This document shows positions 24,624 through 32,758 of a stretch of DNA of 37,249 nt, in pieces. Both the position numbers and the translations under genes were made by a program. A model generated the notes under the pieces. It searched no databases. It was not told the DNA's origin and was given only the letters and a program-made list of their open reading frames with translations. Source of the DNA: Candidatus Faecousia excrementigallinarum (GTDB lineage: Bacteria > Bacillota > Clostridia > Oscillospirales > Oscillospiraceae); the NCBI GenBank assembly GCA_018713285.1, contig DVFK01000119.1:1-37249 (forward strand), in the 5' to 3' direction. Position 1 is the first letter of the stretch. Each line of letters opens with the position of its first letter.

Positions 24624-25856
24624 TCAGTTGGATTTCTTTTTGCGGAAGTAGAGTATGGTTCCGCCGACGCCCAGAAGGATACCGACACAGGCGGCTGCGG
24701 CTGCCATCCAGATGCTGCCGAACCAGCCATTTCCCTGTGTCCCTTGAGGGACTTGTTCCTGGGTGGTGGCTTCGGTTGTGGCTTCCGTGGTGGGTTTTGT
24801 GGCCGGTTCTGTGGTGGCCTCCGTGGGAGGTTCGGTCTCCTGGGGCGGGAAGGGCTCTGCCCGGAAAACGGTGATGGCGTAGGTTCTCTCGTCTCCGTTT
24901 TCTGCGGTTACAAGGATTTTATAGGTGGATTCTCCCACAGGAAGCTCCCCGATTTCCGGATAGGTAACTGTGGAAAGGGAATGGGTCTTGGTTCCGGAAA
25001 TGACGATGGTCTGGGTCTCATAGGGAAGATACACGGCGTATTCCAGCTGCTCCGGGGAAAAGACCGGGGAGAGCAAAAATCCATCCACAGAAAGACTGTC
25101 CAGGGTGTTGACGGCGGATTCCACATAATTGGGGTCCTTCTCCCGGTGGGTGCGAATCACATAGGATTTGGTGACGCCGTTTTCTGCGGTGACGGTAACG
25201 GTGACATCGGTGGTGCCGTTGGGGGCCAGGGAGTTGTTGGAAACGGAAACGGTGGCGTTCTCATCCTCCGGTGTGGCGGAAATGTGGAGGCTGGAAACGC
25301 TGTAAGGCACCGAAGTTTCGTAGCTGGTGGTGCTGGGGGAGAAAGCAGGGGAGAGGGTGGCGTTGCTCACCGTCAGGGCAGACAGATTGGCGTTGCCGCT
25401 GAGGGGAGGTGCAATGGTGGCGGAGTAGGTGCAGGTGCCCACGTTGGTGTCGGCATTGCCGTCGCTTACCACCACGCCGGTGGCAGAGACAGATATGGAA
25501 GCACCTGTGGCAGCCTGGTTGGACACCAGAAAGGTGGCGGTCCAGACGGTGCCGCTTTCCAAGGGCTTGGACATGGAGTTGTCGTAGAACACGAAATTGT
25601 TTCCGGAGCGCTCCACAACCCAGGGGGATGCCATAGCAGAGGAAAAGCTTTGGAGGGTCAGCACCTTGCTGTCATACTGGAGGCTTCCGCTGCCGCCATA
25701 GATACCGCCGCCGGCGGTAAAGCTGACGGTGATGGTGTCACCTGCCCGGACGGTGCCGGGGCCGGAGAGTTTGGCGCTTCCGGCGGCACTGGCGGAAAAG
25801 CACCAGAGGGCCAGGAGGAGGGCTGTGCCAAGGAGTGTCACAAAAAATTTTTTCAT
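24624..25856 (-). CDS. Membrane-anchored surface protein with cohesin-like and two cadherin-like domains
   Basis: A 410-residue exported protein. Signal peptide residues 1-24 (cut after SASA). Residues ~27-150 look like a cohesin module: SGPGTVRAGDTITVSFTAGG, GGSGSLQYDSKVLTLQSFSS, SGTVWTATFLVSNQAATGAS and SATGVVVSDGNAD. Two cadherin-like beta-sandwich domains follow (PF12733 type), residues ~153-237 and ~249-333, each with LSALTVSN..LSPAFSPSTTSY-like and VTAENG motifs. A Pro/Thr/Glu linker (334-376) leads to a membrane helix (380-404) and a basic KKKSN end, so it is anchored in the cell membrane and reaches through the wall. Divergent neighbour encodes a dockerin enzyme, which suggests the cohesin domain is its docking site. 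The cohesin call is from pattern, not a profile search. Confidence 0.8.
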   Translation of the reverse strand: MKKFFVTLLGTALLLALWCFSASAAGSAKLSGPGTVRAGDTITVSFTAGGGIYGGSGSLQYDSKVLTLQSFSSAMASPWVVERSGNNFVFYDNSMSKPLESGTVWTATFLVSNQAATGASISVSATGVVVSDGNADTNVGTCTYSATIAPPLSGNANLSALTVSNATLSPAFSPSTTSYETSVPYSVSSLHISATPEDENATVSVSNNSLAPNGTTDVTVTVTAENGVTKSYVIRTHREKDPNYVESAVNTLDSLSVDGFLLSPVFSPEQLEYAVYLPYETQTIVISGTKTHSLSTVTYPEIGELPVGESTYKILVTAENGDERTYAITVFRAEPFPPQETEPPTEATTEPATKPTTEATTEATTQEQVPQGTQGNGWFGSIWMAAAAACVGILLGVGGTILYFRKKKSN

Positions 25857-25897
25857 TTTTTCACCCTTTCTTCTTGCCTATTCGACGAGAATCTATT

Positions 25898-25914
25898 ATG
25901 CTGTATTATAGCAT
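25898..25914. promoter_or_regulatory. Shared palindrome covering divergent -10 elements
   Basis: Inverted repeat ATGCT (25898-25902) / AGCAT (25910-25914) in the 85-base gap of the cohesin/dockerin pair. The -10 of the minus-strand gene, TATAAT (25905-25910), and that of the plus-strand gene, TATTAT (25904-25909), overlap inside it. -35 boxes are poor on both sides (TCCACA at 25928-25933 for minus, TTCGAC at 25881-25886 for plus), so activation by a protein or mutually exclusive use is likely. Confidence 0.5.
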
Positions 25915-25941
25915 AGGAAAAGCCGGTTGTGGAGGTGTCCA

Positions 25942-27720
25942 ATGAAAAAAATTAAAATTTGGATAGCAATGTGCCTGTCGCTTTTGTTGTTTGCGAAAAT
26001 CGCTCCTGCGGCAAATGCCGCATCTGAAATACAGCTGCACACGGCTTATTATGGTACCAACAGAGAAGAGGCCCTGGTGGGCAAGGTAATGCCCCAGACC
26101 AAGCCGGAGGAATTTCTGCGGCGGTTTGTGGCCAACGGACAGCTGCATCTGACAAACGGCGTCAAAACCGGTTCCCGGGTGGAGCTTCTCCAGGGGGATA
26201 AGGTCCTGGACAGCCTGACCCTGGTGGTCCAGGGGGACTGTAACGGGGACGGGGGATTTTCCGTCACGGATATGCTGACGGTCAAATCCATGCTTTTGGG
26301 ACAGCAGACCATTTCCGGTGCAAAAGTCCAGGCAGCGGACCTGAGCGGGGATGGCAAAGTGACCATCACCGACTTTCTCCAGATGAAAAGCATCGTGCTG
26401 AAACAGAAACAGTTAACCTCCCAGCAGCTGTCCGGCACGTCTCTTCCCCATTGCCGGGTGCTGCAGCTGGGCGGCACCATGCCCTTCGGTTCTGCCGGGG
26501 CGGCGGGTGCGGATGTACCGGTGGTGGAGGGCAATGCGGTTACCTGGGAAAAAGGTGTTTTGACGGCCAAAAACCTGGGTACCTCTCTGGTGCGCAGCAC
26601 ACAGGAGAATTTGCTGGTGGTGGTGACGGAGCTTCCCCAGAGTGTGGCATTTACCCAGAAATCTCTGGTTCTGAACCCCGGCGCTGCCCAGAAGCTCCAA
26701 TTGGAATACCGTTACCCCCTGTATACTGCAGCCAAGTTCGGTTCCTCCAACCCCAAGGTGGTTACGGTGGATGCCGCCGGGACGGTCAAAGCTGTAGGGG
26801 TGGGGACTGCCACTGTCACGGTTACCTTGGATAACGGCGCTTCTGCCAGCATGACGGTGCAGGTAATCCCTCTGCTGGAGAAAATCACCTTAAATACCAA
26901 TTCCATGAAGCTAAAGCCCGGTACGACCAAGACTTTGACAGCCAAGGGCTACCCGGAGAACACTCAGGAGCCTTTGGAATGGACTTCCTCCGACCCGGCC
27001 ATTGCCAAGGTGGACGGCAACGGGGTGGTGCGGGGCGTGTCCTATGGAACGGTGACCATCACCTGCACCGGAAAGTACAGCCGGGTATCTGCCTCCTGCA
27101 AGGTGAAGGTGTGCGACCTGGTGCAGGTTGCCCTGACCTTTGATGACGGTCCCGGAGGCAGCAAGACCACTCAGCTTCTGGATGCCCTGAAAAAGTACAA
27201 TGTGAAAGCCACCTTCTTCCTGGTGGGCAACCGGATTGGATTCTCCGAGAGCATTGTGAAGCGGACCGCAGCGGAAGGGCATGAATTTGGCTACCATTCC
27301 TGGGCACATGGGTATTTCAATGATATGACAGCCGCCGAAATCAAGCAGGATTATGAGACCTTCCAGAAGGCGCTGTACGAGGCCTGCAATGCCCAGGCAA
27401 CGGTATACCGCTCTCCCGGCGGTGCTTACAACAAGACCAGCCTGAAAACCATACCCCTTCCTCACGTCCTGTGGTCGGTGGATACCCTGGACTGGCAGCA
27501 CAGGGACCCGGAAAAGGTGAAGAAGAACATTCTGGAAGGGCTGAAGGATGGGCGTATCATTTTGATGCATGACATCCATCAGACCACCATCGAAGGAACC
27601 ATTGCGGCTCTGGAGTACATATACGAACATGACCTGGATGTGGAGTTCCTTACTGTGACCCAGCTCCTGTCCAGAAACGGAAAGACTCCTTCTGCAGGGC
27701 AGACCTACTATTCCGGCTAA
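25942..27720 (+). CDS. Secreted polysaccharide deacetylase with dockerin and Ig-like domains
   Basis: A 592-residue exported protein. Signal peptide ~1-27. Residues ~98-155 are a type I dockerin with two full calcium loops: DCNGDGGFSVTD (99-110) and DLSGDGKVTITD (133-144), each followed by a helix. Two Big_2-type Ig-like domains lie at ~232-310 and ~311-391 (SSNPKVVTVDAAGTVKAVGVGT; SSDPAIAKVDGNGVVRGVSYGT). The NodB deacetylase domain spans ~394-585: TFDDGP (Asp401 base, Asp402 metal), HSWAH (His452, His456 metal), RSPGGAYN (490-497), DTLDW and LMHDIH (His543). It should remove acetyl groups from peptidoglycan or another N-acetylated glycan outside the cell. Start chosen by GGAGGTGTCC, five codons inside a longer frame. 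The dockerin is internal rather than terminal, which is unusual. Confidence 0.9.
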   Translation: MKKIKIWIAMCLSLLLFAKIAPAANAASEIQLHTAYYGTNREEALVGKVMPQTKPEEFLRRFVANGQLHLTNGVKTGSRVELLQGDKVLDSLTLVVQGDCNGDGGFSVTDMLTVKSMLLGQQTISGAKVQAADLSGDGKVTITDFLQMKSIVLKQKQLTSQQLSGTSLPHCRVLQLGGTMPFGSAGAAGADVPVVEGNAVTWEKGVLTAKNLGTSLVRSTQENLLVVVTELPQSVAFTQKSLVLNPGAAQKLQLEYRYPLYTAAKFGSSNPKVVTVDAAGTVKAVGVGTATVTVTLDNGASASMTVQVIPLLEKITLNTNSMKLKPGTTKTLTAKGYPENTQEPLEWTSSDPAIAKVDGNGVVRGVSYGTVTITCTGKYSRVSASCKVKVCDLVQVALTFDDGPGGSKTTQLLDALKKYNVKATFFLVGNRIGFSESIVKRTAAEGHEFGYHSWAHGYFNDMTAAEIKQDYETFQKALYEACNAQATVYRSPGGAYNKTSLKTIPLPHVLWSVDTLDWQHRDPEKVKKNILEGLKDGRIILMHDIHQTTIEGTIAALEYIYEHDLDVEFLTVTQLLSRNGKTPSAGQTYYSG

Positions 27721-27724
27721 AGAC

Positions 27725-27752
27725 TGGCCCTCAGGCGAAAGCCTGAGGGCCA
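27725..27752 (+). terminator. Hairpin after the deacetylase gene (weak terminator)
   Basis: A 12-base-pair perfect stem TGGCCCTCAGGC / GCCTGAGGGCCA with a GAAA tetraloop, four bases after the stop codon. No T-run follows on the plus strand, so it may stabilise the mRNA 3' end or be factor-assisted. Confidence 0.55.
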
Positions 27753-27756
27753 TAAA

Positions 27757-27795
27757 ACCAAAAAACAAAAGCGGTATTGCAAAAGCAATACCGCT
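27757..27795 (-). terminator. Terminator of rpmB
   Basis: Minus-strand stem AGCGGTATTGC / GCAATACCGCT (27770-27795) with a TTTT loop, followed by TTTGTTTTTTGG. Confidence 0.88.
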
Positions 27796-27807
27796 CAGGA
27801 TGCCAGA

Positions 27808-27996
27808 TTAAACAGCCCGCTCAACCTTGTTGGAACGGAGGCATCTGGTACAAGCGTACACATGGCACGGAGTACCGTTGACAATGGCCTTGACCCGCTT
27901 CACATTGGGCTTCCAGGCACGATTGGAACGTCTGTGGGAGTGGGAAACCTTGATACCGAAGGTAACGCCCTTGCCACAATAATCACACTTCGCCAT
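27808..27996 (-). CDS. rpmB: 50S ribosomal protein L28
   Basis: A complete 62-residue protein of the large ribosomal subunit. The typical start MAKCDYCGKGVTFG and the block VSHSHRRSNRAWKPNVK are present. CDYC (residues 4-7) with CTRC (50-53) makes a zinc ribbon, the C+ form. The start has GGAGGTGCAG upstream. Monocistronic, divergent from hprK. Confidence 0.96.
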   Translation of the reverse strand: MAKCDYCGKGVTFGIKVSHSHRRSNRAWKPNVKRVKAIVNGTPCHVYACTRCLRSNKVERAV

Positions 27997-28059
27997 TCAC
28001 TGCACCTCCAATCCGTAAGAAAACATGTCGAAATGGCACTTCTAAACAAGTGCCTACAT

Positions 28060-28088
28060 ATAATAGCAGAGTTTCCTGAAAAAAGCAA
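28060..28088 (-). promoter_or_regulatory. Promoter of rpmB
   Basis: On the minus strand TTGCTT (28083-28088), 17 bases, TATTAT (28060-28065). A stem GGCACTT/AAGTGCC (28035-28054) would form at the very 5' end of the transcript. Confidence 0.75.
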
Positions 28089-28126
28089 GTGTTTTTTGAA
28101 AAAATTTTTGTTTCCATAAAATCATG

Positions 28127-28155
28127 TTGATATTCCCCGGTTGGCTCGCTATAAT
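28127..28155 (+). promoter_or_regulatory. Promoter of the hprK operon
   Basis: TTGATA (28127-28132), 17 bases, TATAAT (28150-28155), 32 bases before the hprK start. The longer frame beginning at 28124 would start inside this promoter, which supports the ATG at 28187. Confidence 0.85.
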
Positions 28156-28186
28156 GGGGGTAGTTTGCAGGAATGGGGCAGAAAAT

Positions 28187-29128
28187 ATGGAAATTTACAG
28201 TGTACCTCTTACCAAATTGGTAAAGGAATTTGATTTGCGGGTGGCCTATGCCTCCTCGGATTATGAGAAGATTCACCTGACGGTGGAAGATGTGGCCAGA
28301 CCCGGATTGCAGCTGGCAGGCTTTTTCGAGCACTTTGAGCCGGTGCGGCTCCAGGTCATCGGCAATGTGGAGGCCAGCTATCTGAAAAAGCTCACTTGTT
28401 CTGAGCGGAGCCGGATTTATGACCGCCTCCTGTCCTTCAAATCCCCGGCCATGCTCATTGCCCGGGATATTGAGCCGGATGAGCAGCTGATGGAGATGGC
28501 GAAAAAGCATAACATTACCATCTTGCGCAGCAACGAAGCCACCAGTACCGTGGTTTCCGCCATCATTGCCTACCTCAAATCCCTCCTGGCACCCCGGATT
28601 ACCCGCCACGCCGTGCTGATGGAGGTTTACGGCGAGGGACTGTTGATTACCGGCGAGAGCGGTATCGGCAAAAGCGAGGCGGCGGTGGAGCTTTTGAAGC
28701 GTGGTCACCGGCTGATTGCCGACGATGCGGTGGAGATCAAGAAGATTGCCGGCAATGTGCTTATGGGCAGTGCACCGGACTTAATCCGTAACTACGTGGA
28801 GCTGCGGGGCATCGGCGTTGTGAATGTGGCAAAGCTCTTTGGTATGGGCGCTGTCAAGATGGAAAACCAGATTGATCTGGTGGTAAACGTGGTTCCCTGG
28901 GAGCAGAACGCAGCCTATGACCGGCTGGGTCTGGAAGAGCAGACCATGGAGATTCTGGGTACCAAAATCCCCATGAACACCATCCCCATCACCCCCGGCC
29001 GTAATCTGGCTGTGATTCTGGAAGTGGCTGCCATGAACAACCGGCAGCGCCGTATGGGCTACAACCCGGCGGAGGAGTTCACCCAGAGAATCAACGAGCA
29101 TTTTGCATCCAATTCCGGGGCGGTATAA
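28187..29128 (+). CDS. hprK: HPr kinase/phosphorylase
   Basis: A 313-residue cytosolic enzyme that phosphorylates HPr on Ser46 in response to glycolytic intermediates and removes the phosphate again; it is the sensor of carbon catabolite repression in Firmicutes. The N-terminal domain spans ~1-130. The P-loop is GESGIGKSE (about residues 152-160), followed by the HPrK signature ELRGIGVVNVAKLFGMGAVK and the K3 loop region NTIPITPGRNLAVILEVAAMN. Length fits the family (about 310). The ribosome binding site is weak (GGGG). It leads a plus-strand cluster with a pseudouridine synthase, a CBS protein and a KdpDE-like pair. Confidence 0.96.
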   Translation: MEIYSVPLTKLVKEFDLRVAYASSDYEKIHLTVEDVARPGLQLAGFFEHFEPVRLQVIGNVEASYLKKLTCSERSRIYDRLLSFKSPAMLIARDIEPDEQLMEMAKKHNITILRSNEATSTVVSAIIAYLKSLLAPRITRHAVLMEVYGEGLLITGESGIGKSEAAVELLKRGHRLIADDAVEIKKIAGNVLMGSAPDLIRNYVELRGIGVVNVAKLFGMGAVKMENQIDLVVNVVPWEQNAAYDRLGLEEQTMEILGTKIPMNTIPITPGRNLAVILEVAAMNNRQRRMGYNPAEEFTQRINEHFASNSGAV

Positions 29129-29131
29129 TTT

Positions 29132-30109
29132 ATGAAGGAAATCACCATAGGACAAAACGATGCCGGGCAGCGGCTGGACCGATTTTTGAGCAAGGCGGTG
29201 CCCCTGCTTCCTGCCTCCCTGGCTCAGAAGTATATCCGTATCAAGCGAATCAAATGCAACGGGGCCCGGGCAGAGCGGGATACCCGGCTGAAGGCCGGAG
29301 ATGTGCTGCAGCTGTATATCAACGATGAATTTTTCGACAAGCCCCGGGAGGATAATGCCTATCTGACGGTTGCCACCCCCAAGCTGAATATTGTGTACGA
29401 GGATGCGCATATCCTTCTGGTGGATAAGCGGCCGGGACTGGCGGTTCACCCCCATGATGGGGCAGAGTACGGCAGAACCCTCATTGACCATATCCAGGCT
29501 TACCTGTATCAGAAGCGGGAGTGGAGCCCCAGAGGGGAGAACAGCTTTGTGCCTGCCCTGTGCAACCGGATTGACCGGAACACCGGGGGCATTGTGATTG
29601 CCGCCAAAACGGCGGAGGCTCTGCGGGTAATGAACCAGAAAATCAAGGACCGGGAGCTGGACAAGCGTTACCTGGCCATTGTGGAGGGAACCCCCAGACC
29701 CCCCAGGGGGAGCCTCAGGGGCTACCTGTTCAAGGATGCCAAAAAGAACCGGGTCTTTGTCACCGATACCCCTCAGCCCGGGGCAAAAACCTGCCAGACC
29801 AACTATATTACATTGTGCAGCAGCCAGGGCCTTTCCCTGGTGGAGTGTGAACTGATTACCGGCCGAACCCACCAGATCCGTGCCCAGTTTGCCCATGCCG
29901 GACACCCACTGCTGGGAGACGGCAAGTACGGCAAACTGAACAAACGCTTTGACCGGAACTATCAGGCCCTGTACTCCTATAAGCTTACCTTCCAATTCAC
30001 CACCGACGCTGGAGAGCTTTCCTATCTGAATGGCAAGAGCTTCCAGGTGGATAAGGTGGATTTCGTGGAGGAATATTTTCCCGGACTGAAAATACCCAAA
30101 ACGGAGTAA
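29132..30109 (+). CDS. RluC/RluD-family pseudouridine synthase
   Basis: A 325-residue enzyme that isomerises uridines in large-subunit rRNA. An N-terminal S4 RNA-binding domain (residues ~12-70, AGQRLDRFLSKAVP, YIRIKRIKCNG) is joined to the catalytic domain. The catalytic Asp lies in LCNRIDRNTGGIVIAAKT, the usual motif being HRLDxxTSG; here His-Leu and Ser are replaced by Asn-Ile and Gly. Other conserved blocks are LVDKRPGLAVHP and LITGRTHQIRAQFAHAGHPLLGD. RluC-type substrate choice is likely in Firmicutes but not provable. It starts three bases after hprK, so translation may be coupled. Confidence 0.93.
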   Translation: MKEITIGQNDAGQRLDRFLSKAVPLLPASLAQKYIRIKRIKCNGARAERDTRLKAGDVLQLYINDEFFDKPREDNAYLTVATPKLNIVYEDAHILLVDKRPGLAVHPHDGAEYGRTLIDHIQAYLYQKREWSPRGENSFVPALCNRIDRNTGGIVIAAKTAEALRVMNQKIKDRELDKRYLAIVEGTPRPPRGSLRGYLFKDAKKNRVFVTDTPQPGAKTCQTNYITLCSSQGLSLVECELITGRTHQIRAQFAHAGHPLLGDGKYGKLNKRFDRNYQALYSYKLTFQFTTDAGELSYLNGKSFQVDKVDFVEEYFPGLKIPKTE

Positions 30110-30115
30110 ATAGAT

Positions 30116-30520
30116 ATGAACATAGCCAAAATTATGATACCCAAGGTGATGACCGCCTTTCTCCATGACAAAAACACGGTGCGCCAGGGTCTGGAGGTTA
30201 TGACCCGGTATGGCTATACGGCTGTGCCGGTGCTGGACGACGGGGACTGCTACCTGGGCTGCGTGACGGAAGGGGACTTTCTGCGCCATGTGATGGCAGT
30301 GGGCAGCACCCAGAAGCATGACCATGAGCATTACCGGATCGGGGAGATTTTCCGCCGGGATTTCTGTCCGGCTGTGGACATTGATGCACCGGAGGAGCAG
30401 GTGATTTCCGCCATTTTGAACCAGAACTTTCTGCCGGTGGTGGATGGCCAGGGAAAGCTTTGCGGCATCATCACCAGAAAAAGCGTCATTTCCTACCTTT
30501 GGGAAAAAGTGAACCGGTAA
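30116..30520 (+). CDS. Paired CBS-domain protein
   Basis: A 134-residue protein made of two CBS motifs and nothing else: residues ~1-58 (IMIPKVMTAFLHDKNTVRQGLEVMTRYGYTAVPVLDDGDCYLGCVTEGDFLR) and ~70-134 (FCPAVDIDAPEEQVISAILNQNFLPVVDGQGKLCGIITRKSVISYL). Such pairs bind adenine nucleotides; the stand-alone Firmicutes relatives DarB/CbpB bind c-di-AMP and control the (p)ppGpp synthetase Rel. Its place just before a KdpDE-like system and a Trk-type operon fits a c-di-AMP/potassium link, but the ligand is an inference. A GGAG lies nine bases before the ATG; six bases separate it from the upstream gene. Confidence 0.88.
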   Translation: MNIAKIMIPKVMTAFLHDKNTVRQGLEVMTRYGYTAVPVLDDGDCYLGCVTEGDFLRHVMAVGSTQKHDHEHYRIGEIFRRDFCPAVDIDAPEEQVISAILNQNFLPVVDGQGKLCGIITRKSVISYLWEKVNR

Positions 30521-30534
30521 GAGGAGGAATTTCC

Positions 30535-32031
30535 GTGGGTTGGCTGAAAAAAGGAAAGGGACTGGCAATTACCCTGGGACTTACCGGGACGGCTACGGCC
30601 CTGGGATTGCTGTTCGGAGAATGGCAGCTCCACGAAGCCAATGTGGTGGTGCTGTATATTCTCGCTGTGCTTCTCACTGCCCGCTACACCACCGGCTATG
30701 TCTGGGGGTTGGTGGGCGGTGTTCTTTCCGTCCTGCTGTTCAACTGGTTTTTTACGGAGCCGGTGTCCACCCTGAAGGTGACGGACCCTTCCTATCTTCT
30801 GACTTTTCTCATTATGGCCATCACCGCTGTGACCACCAGTACCCTGACCAGCCGGGTGAAGGATTCTGCCCGCAGAGCCCAGGAAAAGGAGCAGCAGACA
30901 GCCACCATGTACCGCCTGACCAATCTACTGTCGGATGCGGAGGATATGGACAGCATAGCCTCCATCATTACTCAGACGGTGAGCGACAGCTTTCAATGCC
31001 TGGCAGCCTGCCTGTGCTTTGACCAGCAGGGCAAGGCGGAGAAAACCTACATCCAGCAAAAGGATGAACATGCCCAGATTCGCCGGGAACTGCGGGAGGA
31101 TCTGAGCCGGCAGATGTATGCCTTGCACCAGGAGTGCAGCCAGGGTGAGGAGTTTTACGACTGGCCCATTTACGGACGCAGCAATATTCTGGGTGTGGTG
31201 CGGATTCCCAGGGAGACGGCCCGGAACCTGACAGAATCCAACCGGAAGATGCTCCATGCCATCCTGGAAACCGCCGCCATAGCCATGGACCGGCTGTGGA
31301 TTTCCCTGGCGGAGCGCCAGACCCGGGAGGCTGTGGAGCGGGAACGGTACCGCAGCAATCTGCTGCGCTCCATTTCCCATGACCTGCGTACCCCTCTCAC
31401 GGGAATTATGGGCATGAGTGAAATGCTTATGGATTCCCTGCCGGAAGGGGAGAACACTTACACCATGGCGGCGGACATCTACCGGGATGCAGAGCATATT
31501 TTGTCTCTGGTGCAGAATATCCTGAACCTGACACGGCTCCAGGAGGGAAAGCTGCGGCTCCAGCGGCAGATGGAGCCGCTGGAAGAGGTGGTTGGCTCTG
31601 CGGTGGCAGCCATTTCCAAGCGGTACCCCGGCCGGAAAGTGGATATTACCATGCCGGAGAATCTATTGATGGTTCCCATGGACCCCCGGCTGATTGACCA
31701 GGTGCTGGTAAACCTGCTGGACAATGCCCAGCGCCATACCCCCCAGGACAAGGAACTGGGGATTGCTGTGGAGGAAAAGGGCAATTTTGTCCAGGTACGG
31801 GTATACGACCGGGGCTGCGGCATCAAACCGCAGGATCTTCCTCATATTTTTGAAGCATTTTACACGGAAAAAAGCGCCTGTGCAGATGCCGGGAGCGGCG
31901 TGGGATTAGGACTTGCCATCTGTCAGAGCATTGTGCAGGCCCATGGGGGCACCATCATCGGACAAAACCGGGCAGGGGGCGGTGCGGAATTTATCTTTAC
32001 CCTGCCTCTGGAGGTAGAAGAAAGTGAATGA
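30535..32031 (+). CDS. KdpD-like sensor histidine kinase (DUF4118, no N-terminal KdpD domain)
   Basis: A 498-residue kinase. The DUF4118 membrane domain (about residues 10-105, with VVVLYILAVLLTARYTTGYVWG and LFNWFFTEPVSTL) is the four-helix sensor of KdpD. A GAF-like region follows (~125-265), then HisKA with RSISHDLRTPLTGIMG and the ATPase domain: N box NLLDNAQRHTP, G1 DRGCGI, G2 GVGLGLAI. The cytosolic KdpD/UspA-like N-terminal half of classical KdpD is missing. In KdpD these sense potassium or osmotic stress. The start is GTG (30535) after AAGAGGAGG, just behind the CBS gene; a longer in-frame start would overlap that gene by 61 bases. Its stop overlaps the regulator start by eight bases. 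Confidence 0.9.
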   Translation: MGWLKKGKGLAITLGLTGTATALGLLFGEWQLHEANVVVLYILAVLLTARYTTGYVWGLVGGVLSVLLFNWFFTEPVSTLKVTDPSYLLTFLIMAITAVTTSTLTSRVKDSARRAQEKEQQTATMYRLTNLLSDAEDMDSIASIITQTVSDSFQCLAACLCFDQQGKAEKTYIQQKDEHAQIRRELREDLSRQMYALHQECSQGEEFYDWPIYGRSNILGVVRIPRETARNLTESNRKMLHAILETAAIAMDRLWISLAERQTREAVERERYRSNLLRSISHDLRTPLTGIMGMSEMLMDSLPEGENTYTMAADIYRDAEHILSLVQNILNLTRLQEGKLRLQRQMEPLEEVVGSAVAAISKRYPGRKVDITMPENLLMVPMDPRLIDQVLVNLLDNAQRHTPQDKELGIAVEEKGNFVQVRVYDRGCGIKPQDLPHIFEAFYTEKSACADAGSGVGLGLAICQSIVQAHGGTIIGQNRAGGGAEFIFTLPLEVEESE

Positions 32032-32719
32032 ACGGCAGATTTTGATTGTGGAGGACGACCCCCAGATTCGGAACTTTATACAGTACACTTTGAAACGGGA
32101 GGGCTATTCCAGCCTCACCGCCGGAACGGCCCAGGGCGCCATGAGCATCCTGGTCCGGGAGCGGGTTGATGTGGTGCTGCTGGATTTGGGCCTGCCGGAC
32201 TATGACGGTCTGGAGGTCATCCACAAGCTGCGGCAATGGTGGGACGGGGGAATTCTGGTAGTGTCCGCCCGGGATCAGGACCGGGAAAAGGCGGCGGCTC
32301 TGGATGCAGGAGCGGACGACTACCTGACCAAACCCTTCTCAGCAACAGAGCTGATGGCCCGGCTGCGGGTGACCATCCGCCATCTGGGACGCAGTTCCGG
32401 TACACCCCAGAGCTGTGTTCTGCGCACCGGCCAGCTGACCATGGATTTGGACAAGCGGCTGGTGACCCTGGAAGGACAGCCCATCCACCTGACGCCCATG
32501 GAGTACAACCTGCTGCAGCTTCTGTTCCGGAATCTGGGGAAGGTGCTCACCACCAAAACCATCCTCAATGAGATTTACGGCGTAGGCTACGGCACCGATA
32601 CCCAGGCTTTGCGGACGCTGACCGCAGCCCTCCGAAGAAGAATTGAAAAGACACCGGCGGTTCCCCAGTACCTGATTACAGAAATCGGCGTTGGGTACCG
32701 GCTGGCAGACTTGGGATAA
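32024..32719 (+). CDS. KdpE-like OmpR-family response regulator
   Basis: A 231-residue regulator with an N-terminal receiver (phospho-acceptor Asp54 in VVLLDLGLPD, acidic pair in IVEDD, Lys in LTKPFS) and a C-terminal winged helix (HLTPMEYNLLQLLFRNLGKVLT, LRTLTAALRRRIEK, YLITEIGVGYRLAD). KEGY/GLPD/GYR patterns resemble KdpE. The start codon is GTG with GGAGGTAGAAG upstream. It probably pairs with the kinase it overlaps. It lies directly upstream of the potassium-uptake operon, whose leader carries repeats fit for this regulator class. Confidence 0.92.
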   Translation: MNERQILIVEDDPQIRNFIQYTLKREGYSSLTAGTAQGAMSILVRERVDVVLLDLGLPDYDGLEVIHKLRQWWDGGILVVSARDQDREKAAALDAGADDYLTKPFSATELMARLRVTIRHLGRSSGTPQSCVLRTGQLTMDLDKRLVTLEGQPIHLTPMEYNLLQLLFRNLGKVLTTKTILNEIYGVGYGTDTQALRTLTAALRRRIEKTPAVPQYLITEIGVGYRLADLG

Positions 32720-32720
32720 C

Positions 32721-32758
32721 AAAGCACACACCTCTTGCAAAAGGGGTGTGTGCTTTTT
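32721..32758 (+). terminator. Terminator of the hprK-to-kdpE cluster
   Basis: Stem AAAGCACACACC with GGGTGTGTGCTTT, closed by a loop around TTGCAA, followed by a T-run. It starts two bases after the regulator stop codon. Confidence 0.9.
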
